The notes under the pieces: generated by a model
Told to the model about the DNA's origin: nothing
The model's database searches: none
Seen by the model: only the letters and a program-made list of their open reading frames with translations
Program-made: the position numbers and the translations under genes
Shown here: positions 54,736 to 64,000 of the stretch, one piece after another
How the letters are laid out: each line of letters begins with the position of its first letter
Position numbering within the stretch: position 1 is the stretch's first letter
Assembly: GCF_950023065.1 (NCBI RefSeq)
Contig: NC_088679.1
Location: 53,506,001 to 53,570,000, forward strand
Source: Planococcus citri
Taxonomy: Eukaryota > Arthropoda > Insecta > Hemiptera > Pseudococcidae
Length of the DNA: 64,000 bases
Direction: 5' to 3'

Positions 54736-57700
54736 AATAAATATAGGAGTATGTATAAGCAATTTCTAATTTTTTTTTTTTTTTGATTTCTTAAAGTTTG
54801 ATATTTTGTTACTCACCTGATGAAAAAAGTAAAAGTACCTAAAACTGTCGTTGAGGCACAAAATTTTAAAACGACTGAAGTTTTTTTTTCAATTTTTAAA
54901 ATGATTTTAACCAACAAATATGGCGAAATTTCGAATACAAATTCTTTTTATTGATGCTACTATATACGCGAATAAGATACCTAATTCAATGGAGTGCATT
55001 CGGTAAATAAATTGCTGGAGATAATAAAAATATATGGTTAAATTTGGAATCGTCGTAATTCACCAAATCTTATGCTGATTATTTATTTTTTATTTTATAC
55101 CAGAATATTTTTTACGATTAAAAAATTTTCGCCAACGAGTTCGTAAAATTGATTACCAAAGTTTTAAATTACTTTTTTTCGAAAACTACTTCTTTACTCG
55201 AATGAGGCCAAATCCACAGCCCTGTCAAGATGTGATTCGAGTTTTTGCATCTTGGCCCATTTCGAGCCGAATTCTATACGAACCACACTCTTAGGATGGC
55301 CAGAAACCGCATCTTCGAGACGAATAGCTGCCACAGAAATTCTCTATACCAAGTATTTTTATGCCAACTGTAAGCTAACTGAAACAAGAAATCCTTGCAA
55401 TTTATACGTTTCCAATTTATACAGAAATGATAAAAAAATGAACACCGATTTCAACATAACTGTGTACATCAAATCGAGCTTGTTTTACAGCGTTGTTAAA
55501 AATATTCCTTTTTTTACCTTTCGATACCGATTATGACTATAAAAAAAAAAAAAGAAGGGAGCACTTTAAAGACATACTTTTACCATAACTATTTGCAATA
55601 GAACCGAGTCGAAGTTTTATACTTGCTGGTGAAATGTCACATCTATAAAAAGGTTCCAACTTTACGTTCGCATATTACGCCAATGTTGCTTTCAAGAAGA
55701 GAATTTTTTCACCGACTTATAGACTCAGCTAAGTTGAGAGTACTTTGTTCGATACATTATGGTGGAGGAAGAAGAGTAGTACAGTTCAAAAAACTATCCA
55801 ACTATTCTTATTAGCTTTTAATGGAGGAACGAAAGATATTGCGAATTGTTTTATCTTTTTTCGATTATTGCACTTTACCGCGGAATTATTTACACATTTT
55901 TACGATTCGTTTGTACTTTGGTCATTAACGTATATGTATGTACTGATGGACTGATTTGGGAGGGGGGTTGAAAATTGCGCATGGGAGGCTCCAAAATATC
56001 CAAAAATATTATATTTCGGTTTAGGGAAGTTAATTTTATAGTTTATGTTGGAAAAATATCCTATTTATTCGGTTGTAAGCATAAATCTTAAGTGACGCTG
56101 ATGGATTAGATCGAAGTCTCTAGACAAAGCCAGCTTGCATTTACCTTTTAGCCAAGTTTGAGAATTAGGTATACCTAGCTATACCTACCTACTACATATC
56201 ATATGCGGTACACAATTCGTTCCTTCGCCTTGTATAATAGAGACATTTCACCGACATGGTGAAAAGTTTGAAATGTATCCTGGAATATGAAGTACTTACT
56301 GTTCGAATTCTCCCTTGTAGGTACATACTTTTAATGCTGAAAATGAAAGCTGAAATATTCTTTTTCCATGCATTCAACATTCAAATTTGACCTTTTATGC
56401 TTTCCAGGAAATTTGTAACAATTAATAACCTACGAGCAACTTTATAAATTCGTAGTATGTACCTACCTATACATAAACTGTAAACATTTTATATCTTTTT
56501 AGTTGTTGAATACCCCTTTTTAAAATCCACTTTTCAAAGTAGATAATATTTGAATTAAAAGCAAGCAAGTAAACAAAAATACTTAAGTGGTTGAGGGTAA
56601 ACACGTTATATGTATTCAAGGTGATTAAGTAGCGATGGCAGATGCGGAGCAAAAAAAAAATCATTTTCATTATTACAGAACGCGTGTCGACGTTAAACGT
56701 TGAAACGTTGAAAGTATATACAGCCCACAGTGTTAAGGGTACAATTTCGAAAACTAATTTCAAGAAAATTTCCCTTTTGAGTGCATTTAAATAGTATTTA
56801 GCGAGATAAAACACATTTCACTGACCGTCGGTGTAATTAAGTTGGTAGTAATATCTATAGGCGGCCGTGTTCAAAGTGAGAATTTTGCGACTTTATCAAC
56901 GAGACGTATCTTATTATGGTAACATTTTTATTAGAGCCAACACCTTTGGCAGCGCTTTTCCTAACCCCAAGGAAATAAGCTACATAATTCGAGCTAAAAT
57001 GTAAATATATATTTTTCCGCAAATGTACGGTATTTTTTTTTAATATACATACTTAATGTTTCAACTTTTTAATGTAGTTTTCTGCTCGTATTGTTTACTT
57101 TTGGCATTTTTCTTTCGTGTACTTTCCTTCTATTATGTTTTTTTTTCTCGTTGGAATGTATACTTACCTGCCTACCTATGTAGATATCGGCTGGAAAAAT
57201 GAATTATTTAATTCAATATCACTTTCATTGCGGAATAATTAGATTACATGTAACTATACCTACTTGTGTAGATAAAATTTTGGCCTAATATGCTGATGCT
57301 GATCAAATAATTGACTACCTGCAGCGAATTTGAATTTCAAAAAAATAATACCCAATATTTGTTGAGTGCGTGACGAGACAGTCGACTGCCGAATATTTTA
57401 CCGAGTGATACAGCAACTCAATCTACTGACGTAAATGTAAATTGGGTCGTCGGACCTCAAAACAGAGAGGTTGATTTCTGATTGAACCATAAAAATACTG
57501 TTTTTAATTCAAACATATTTTCAAAATTCAAGATGCGATAATTAATGAAAATTTTTGAAGTGCTCTTGTACCTTCAATTTTAAATGTAAGTGATGGATGC
57601 AAAATAGAAAAAATATGAATGTGACGTTTTCTGTTGGACGAAGTTCTAAAAATTGGATTACCTATGTTCATTTATTGCCTAAACTCAAAATTGAATGTTC

Positions 57701-58100
57701 TGAAGCATTTTGAAAATTTAAAAGAACTTTAAATTAAACATCTTCTCGAGTTTAGGCAAAACAAATACTTACAACCCATCTTATGAGAATTTGAATGTCT
57801 ACTCTACCAAAAAAAGCTATGTTCATTAGCTTGGATCACGAAAAAAAAAACAAAAAACGGTGGGCTCGTATAAGGATCTGCTGCACCCTCCCCGCCCCGC
57901 CGATCCTCCGAGACAATTTTTTTTTCTTAAAGGGGGAGTCCTAAAGAACATTTCTAGCCCTTGTCCTAACAAAAAGTGACCCTTCTTACAAAATTGCCGC
58001 CATTTTGATTACAATAGGATTTGCGCAAAACTTTTTGAACCGTACAAAAGTAGATCGGAAGAGCAGGAAAAAATTCATCACCTGTCAAAATTTCAAGTTC
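54736..58100. other. Intergenic DNA, no gene seen
   Basis: AT-rich, scattered short frames with no recognisable domains. A CCCCGCCCCGCC patch lies near 57890. Confidence 0.45.
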
Positions 58101-58129
58101 TAAAATACCTTTTTCGATTTTTGGTGAAT

Positions 58130-58975
58130 TTTTGAAAATCAAATTTAGGCTAAAAATGGGAGAAAAATCAAAATGTTACCAAATTGACCTAGAAACCTGA
58201 AATTAGGAATATAGCCTATTTTTGACCTTACAAATCGATTGAAAACTGTTTCAAACCATTTTGGGCAGTTCTGGAGCCTCCAGCATTAGTTTTGAAACTC
58301 GAAATTCCCACAAAATTACATCAAATGGGGTTCGAAAACCGAAATTCATTCTGCAAACTAATTTCAATACGCTACGAAGTCGATTGCAGGTGGATTTCAA
58401 GTCGTTTTGGAGCCTCTCCAGAGACTTTTTGAAAATTACTGGAGCCTCCAGTATATTTTTGAACTCGGTTTTTTTGAAATTTGCAATAGATGATGGCCAA
58501 AAAATTGGCATCTCTATGTTCTAAAATATTTCCCCAGTTTCAGAAATTATATATCTTTCCATGTTTTTGCATAATTATACTGCAAAATATTTGAAAAGAA
58601 AGTATTTTTTAAAACACGAATTTATGTACCTACTCATAGCGATAGCAAAATTTTAACCACTCAGTAGAATCCGAAAAGTGGCATTGGATTTTGACAACAA
58701 TGGCCAGTTAGATCCACGCAGAATCCCAAATGTTATCTTTTGGAACATTGATTACTTTTCCGTAAAACAAGTTAGGTGGGAACTAGGACGAAAATCCACC
58801 AATTTTTCCAAAAATATTCCCTCTTTGAGAATCCCATGTCTTCCTTCCAGAGGCACTTCTGGAGCTGACATTATTTCTGAATGCCTTTCAACTATAAATT
58901 GTGGTCTCTACTTAATTTAGTCAAAATCCTTCGACATTTTTGTTCGCGATTCACTCTAATAGGTAGGTATTCGTA
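58130..58975. repeat. Dispersed repeat copies (two families)
   Basis: 58180-58330 matches the GAGCCTCCAG family of 13.2 and 49.7-50.4 kb. 58490-58580 and 58690-58970 match the 44.1-44.9 kb foldback arm (AAATATTT..CAGTTTCAGAAATTATAT; TTTAGTCAAAATCCTTCGAC). The frames here are repeat-derived. Confidence 0.55.
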
Positions 58976-60767
58976 TTTTGATTTTGAGAGCACTTTGAAA
59001 ATTTCAATCAATTGTGGCCCCTTCAATTTTGAAGATGCACTGAAATCGAAATGGCCCTTTTTCGTGCTTTTTAAAAAAATTCTGCACTGTAAGGAAATCA
59101 GGTTAAATCTATCTGTAATTTTCATAGAATTATGCTACATTCGATGAAATTTTCCATACCTGCTCCGGAGCGGAAATTCGAAGGGCATTTTTCGTGAACT
59201 GAAAAAACGTCATTCTATGAAAATTCACAGACTTGATGGAATGTCGAGTGGGTTATTTAGCGGAAGTAAAATCAAAAAAACGATATCCGATAAACAACTT
59301 TAACGTCTCAAGTCGTATTTATTTTTTTGTAACCTATATAATTTTACGTTAAAAATTTACAGAGCTTTGGCATTTTATGCTCAAAAAATTGAGTTATTTT
59401 TTTTTTAATTGGTAAAAAAATAGGATACGAGTAGGTATCATGGAATGACATAATTCATCTTTTCTTTTCTCCAAGGGACTCGCATTTTTGGAGGATATTA
59501 TTTCAACTCAAAATAATAAGCACATACCAGTATCAAAGACTTGAAATTTTTCAACCCACTCAAAATGTGCAAAGTGAGATTTGCGTGCCTATAAAATGTT
59601 CAAGAATTCGCTATTTTACAAGAGTATATCGAATTGTAAAAAATTGACTTTATTCAAATTGTAACGTCTGATTATGATTTGGAATATAGGTAACAGTATT
59701 TGAAAAAAAAATTAGTCCACGTTATCGTACGCGAAGCTCAGAGTTTTCGATAAATCCATTCCCATATTGTTTAACACGCATCCCCTATACTTACGAACAA
59801 ATCCAAACAATATTTTCAAATTGTTTTCCCATCTCCATTATCTGACACCTGTTTTTTTCACGCGTTGTTCGTCGAATGTAGAAAATAATTAGATTTCCTT
59901 TTAAACGTATATTGATAGAAATTTAATCAAATTAAAACAAAAAGTAGGCAGCTGGAAAAAGCCCAGATATAGTCATTCATTTCAGAGAAATTGTTTCCAG
60001 ATATTATTTCGTCGAGGATTTTTTTCGTATCTATGTTTTCGCGGATATACGTTGACTTTCATAATTTTTTCATGATTAATATCATTTCGCGGTGTCGCTT
60101 ACATTTCGTCTGAACAGCAACTACTGGGGATATTTCAACATATCGTGTAAAATTTACAACTAAGTAAAATATAAAATGGAAGTAGCACCGCGATGAGAAA
60201 TGGTGAAATAATAAAAAAAGATAAATCACTTTTAAATAAATTCCTGTCGTTTATCTCATTACATTATGGTATGATACGCGTAAAAAGCATAAATTTAATT
60301 TAAAATTTACATTTCTTTTGGTTGATTTGTAAATTTTCATTATAGCGTTGTTTGTTCAACACGTGTGAAAACGGTTGTAAATTTTATTGTTTTTGCAAAA
60401 TTTATAATAATTCACGAGGGAATCATTTTCACCAATGAATAAAAAACTTTTTCATTATACATGCTACGAAAGTATAAGTTTTCCGCCCTCCGTGCATGCT
60501 ACGAAAATGCTCTATGTTTACCCGGGTCGAAAATGAAGATCTTTTAACTTTTGAAGCGCCCTGGAGGCGGAAAAAAGCATTCTACGGAAAAGTGAAGTCG
60601 AGGAAAATCGTAGAGAATTAAATTTCCAATCGACATAATGCCTTTAGTTTTTTTCTAGGAGGCTTAGTATTCGATATATTTACTATGCAAAAAAAGGGCC
60701 ATACTCATCACTTTAACCAAAAACGGGCGTAAAACTTATTTTCTTAGCATGAATAATGAAAAATATC
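58976..60767. other. Intergenic DNA, no gene seen
   Basis: AT-rich with short frames only. No transposon ends or RNA gene recognised. Confidence 0.5.
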
Positions 60768-60890
60768 TTACAATGCAAGAAGCGACGTGAAGAATGTTTG
60801 GTCTCGTGCTTTAACTCCCCTCGCCTTCGGCTCGGCGAGTCAAATTGCACTCGACCAAACATACTTCACTTTCGCTCCTTGTATTGTAAT
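60768..60890. repeat. 123-bp inverted-repeat hairpin element
   Basis: TTACAATGCAAGAAGCGACG...GAATGTTTGGTC on the left pairs with the reverse complement of GACCAAACATACTTC...TCCTTGTATTGTAA on the right. The centre holds a smaller hairpin CTCGCC-TTCGGCT-CGGCGAG (60820-60839). No target duplication was resolved. It may be a tiny MITE. Confidence 0.65.
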
Positions 60891-62789
60891 ATACTATACC
60901 GTCGCGTCGACTCGACGAGCGAAGATGTCGAAAAAAAATTTCACGATGATGAAAGAGAGTGTCAATTTTGTCATTCGGTTTGTTTTAGTATGTACAAATA
61001 AGTAGGTACAAGTTCATGGAATTTGGCTTTTCTATCGACGTTGACTTTCGACTGGATTAAATCCCTTATGAACGTTTAATTATCTATTTCAATTTTAAAA
61101 GATGGAATTTTCTGTTCATGATTCATTACTTCACTTGTATAGGTAGGTATTAAAATCGAATGCAAACTCTAAGAAGCTTTCAAATTTTCAAAAGTTTATC
61201 AACATTTTATATTCAGCTCGATTCTTACCTGTCACCTACCTACAAATATCATTAGGTATAACGTTTTGAAAAAAAAAATAATAATAAAAAAATAGCAATA
61301 TCGTATTGTATTAATGTTTAAACGCGATTACATATCTACCATTCAACCACAGTATAGCTGTGGGTATAGTTCTGTATGTACTGTGCAGCTACAGATAAGT
61401 ACGAAAAGATAATTTTAAAAAATATTCATACCCTTTGTATACAGTTGAAATGTTTGCGAAAAAGATAAGCTCTTCTCGAGTCAATTATTAGAACAATTAC
61501 GCTGGCTTGTACATGGTTAAATTTTTGTCGTAAAAGCTCGACAACGAATTAAATTAGTATGGTGGATTCCCGCCTTGCCGGTGTACTGCGCGGTTTTACA
61601 AGTGGCTTACTTTTGCTACAGAGACTAAATGAAAAAATAAATTAACTCGCGATCTTTTTCGTCTATATTTCATCGCCATTTGTTCATTTGTTGGTTGCTG
61701 TTTTGTCGAGTAAATGTAACAAATTATTTCCATATCCAAAGATGACCGCTCGTTGTTCCAAAACGAACGAGTAATGTTGCAAAAACTTTACAGTTGATAT
61801 AGCAAATTTATGTCGTGATTAGCGGTAGTATAATGTTTCAGTATTGTTATAAAAGGACTCAAGGAACAAGATTGAAATCTGTGCACTAAAAACCATTGTC
61901 GACTTGGCGCTCTTGAAATGTTGTAATGAACTTATAGTTGTGTACGTATCATATCGTTATAATTAGAGGGATTTAACTTGATAATTAACAAAATGAAGGA
62001 AAATTAAACACGTTGAAGTATATCTGCATAAGATACAAATTATCAAATTACTTCTTCCTTGCAATAATCCAAATGTTGGGTGTATTGAGCAAAAAAAGGA
62101 ATTGGAAAGCTTTAGGTGATATGTGACCAAAACAATAATGAAATTTACACCCATGCATGTAAGTAGGCTAGGTAAGTAGGTAATTTTTTTCGTTTGTGAA
62201 AGGTCTCAGTAAAAACTAAGTTATATCAAAGTCATAAAATTATCATCATATCATACAGCAACAGCATTCGAGAAATGTGACACGAAACACGAGTTTCAAA
62301 TTTTAAAGCTTAGCTTTCTGTTTTTAGATTTCAAAATTCTTTAAAATATCGGGTTTTTGCTGCTTCATCAACCTTCAGCTTTTAGCTGGCTTCCAATCGC
62401 CGCACACAATTTTAATTTTTTTTACACCATTTTTTATGACATAAAAATTTTAAAATATTGCGGTCGAATTCAAAATTTCAATCACCAAAATTGAAAACCA
62501 AGTGAAATAACAAACTGACAGTTGGATTTTAAAAACCCAGAGGAAAGGAAAGCTTTTGGGCGGTTTGTGGCTTTCAAATTAAAAATTAGTTTTCTTGTAG
62601 CTTCTAAAACTTCTGGAAATACCATTTTTTTTTTGGCTTTCAGCTGGCTTCCGGTCTCTGCTTCAAATTAGATCTGCTGATTGAGTTGATTAGGTAAGGG
62701 CACTATATTTTGTGACCCATCAGATTCAATTATTCATTTCTTCTTGGTAAATTAGATAGTTGGTATAAAATTAATGAGGGTCGAAGTTT
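60891..62789. other. Intergenic DNA, no gene seen
   Basis: AT-rich with no recognisable gene, RNA or transposon end. Confidence 0.5.
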
Positions 62790-63925
62790 TACACTTTAGA
62801 TAAATAATTATTCAAGTCATTATTGGGTTATTCTTTCAAGCCATCCTTAAGTTTATTGGTTTTGTGATTGCTTATCAGGTCACTGTCCATTCTCTACCTA
62901 CCTATTTCTTTTTATCCGACCCAAAGGACCACAGAAAAATGCCTTCATTAGTCTTGTTCAAGTTATCATTGAGTTGATTGATTTTGAAATCTCTCAGTAA
63001 GTCTATTTCCATTGTTTATATCATTTTATCCGGCTCGAAGGACCATAAAAACATGTCATAATTGGTTTCATTCCAATTATCATCAAGTTGATCGATGTAG
63101 TGATTACTTGGCAAGTCAACTTCCATTATTTATAGGTACCAGAGCTGAAAACGGTTACGCTACCCGCTTATCGGTGTCTGGTTAAAATACCTGTCTAACC
63201 CGCTATAGTAGCTGGCAGAGCTGAAAACTGTCACGCTACCCGCTTATCGGTATCTGGTTAAAATACCGGTCTAACCACCTAGTAGCAGGTATCGAGTTGA
63301 TTCAGGTACAGATAGTAGCGTATAGCGAGCACAACCCGATCGTTTTCGCACTTAGTCTGCGCACGCACCCCAAAACTTGATAATGCTTAAGTGGGAGGAG
63401 TATGCTTCGATACCTGTCGTTTGTATGCGTGATTGACGTTTGACAGTGATTGATGGCAATGATGACGTCATGCTGGTACACCCGCTACGCATACAACATG
63501 CTACCAGATACAATGTGAACTGGTATGAAATTTTTTCAACTCGCTACCAGTTACTTGCGAACAGCGGGAATTTACGGTACGGGTACAGTAGTTACTCGCT
63601 GTTAGCTAGTACCATTTTCAGCTCTAATAGGTACATATACTTTTACCCGGCTCGAAGGACCATGAAAAAAAAATGTCATCAGTCATTTGGATTCATATTA
63701 CTTTAATTTGCATCATCATCGAGTTTGGTAATTTTGTGATCGCTTGATAGGCGATCTTCGATCAATCATATATCTTATCCGGCTCGAAGGACCAAGAAAA
63801 TATGATGTCATGAGGTTCATCTGGCTATTCATGTTATTGTTTGTTAGTTTTGTGATTCGTTGGAAGGTCATTCATGTCTGATTATTTACATACCTACCAG
63901 CTTATCAGGCTCAAAAAAAAATATT
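62790..63925. repeat. ~115-132-bp tandem repeat array, interrupted
   Basis: The marker 'ATCCGGCTCGAAGGACCA(T/A)(A/G)AAAA' recurs near 62916, 63030, 63647, 63779 and 63908. After subtracting the hAT MITE and its duplicated site the spacing is about 115-132 bp throughout. Each unit also shares TTGATTTTGTGATYRCTTG..AGGTCA. The array may continue past the window end. Confidence 0.7.
63140..63626. mobile_element. hAT-type MITE, copy 3, inserted in the tandem array
   Basis: Ends are CAGAGCTGAAAAC and, inverted, TAGAGCTGAAAATGG, with a perfect 8-bp duplication ATAGGTAC (63132-63139 and 63627-63634). The first 76 bp, including the terminal inverted repeat, are duplicated in tandem (63140-63215 and 63216-63291). 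The interior matches the 45344-46388 MITE in inverse orientation. The plus-strand frame inside is not a gene. Confidence 0.85.
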
Positions 63926-64000
63926 GAAAAATCTGTAATTTTCCAACAAAAAAAAATAAAATAAAAAAAAATAAAAAAGGTTTAATACCTGCGTTTTTAA

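Noticed and set aside
1..64000. CRISPR arrays, bacterial operons or riboswitches
   Set aside because: The composition, repeats, LTR element and splice-like signals are eukaryotic; no regular repeat-spacer structure exists.

Overview
This window is AT-rich animal DNA with no convincing host gene. Frequent TACC/GGTA and CGAGTA runs and dense foldback and MITE-type repeats suggest an insect, possibly a sap-feeding hemipteran such as a mealybug or aphid. That placement is a guess from texture, not from a marker gene.

The centre (22947-40046, minus strand) is one complete 17,100-bp LTR retrotransposon. Its two 466-bp LTRs are identical on direct reading. It is flanked by a 4-bp ATAC duplication and has a Lys-tRNA-like primer site. 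All five ORFs are open, so the insertion is very young and could be active. Order in transcription direction: LTR, primer site, leader, gag, pol, a small ORF (107 codons or more), a 96-codon ORF, an 876-codon RING ORF, 3' untranslated region, LTR. It is of Ty3/gypsy type but heavily modified. Gag has no CCHC knuckle and a long N/Q-rich tail. Gag and Pol are joined by a textbook -1 frameshift signal (GGGAAAC, 7-nt spacer, 9-bp hairpin) at the end of gag. Pol opens with an SGNH-hydrolase-like domain whose catalytic serine is replaced. Its RNase H in the normal place has lost catalytic motifs, and a second RNase H with all four acidic residues lies between the integrase core and the GPY/F C-terminal domain. 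In the position of env there is instead a RING-H2 protein carrying a second SGNH-like domain. A strong splice donor in the LTR and an acceptor directly in front of the RING ORF ATG suggest a retrovirus-like spliced mRNA.

The left flank (1-22946) holds a 1.3-kb foldback element (4037-5334), degenerate noncoding repeats (8.1-10.3 kb), a GC-richer relic (11.4-12.26 kb), a broken unrecognised coding relic (13.33-13.82 kb) next to a 1.2-kb near-perfect palindrome (13823-15027), a ~146-bp tandem array (16.85-18.24 kb), a foldback relic (21.25-22.0 kb) and a TCTG-rich minisatellite (22.17-22.76 kb).

The right flank (40047-64000) holds further foldback relics, two hAT-type MITEs almost touching (44916-46388), the second carrying a nested palindrome with two inverted tRNA-like modules, a TA-duplicating MITE (52160-52400), an AT-rich degenerate array (53.6-54.7 kb), a small hairpin element (60768-60890), and a ~125-bp tandem array interrupted by a third hAT MITE (62.8-63.9 kb).
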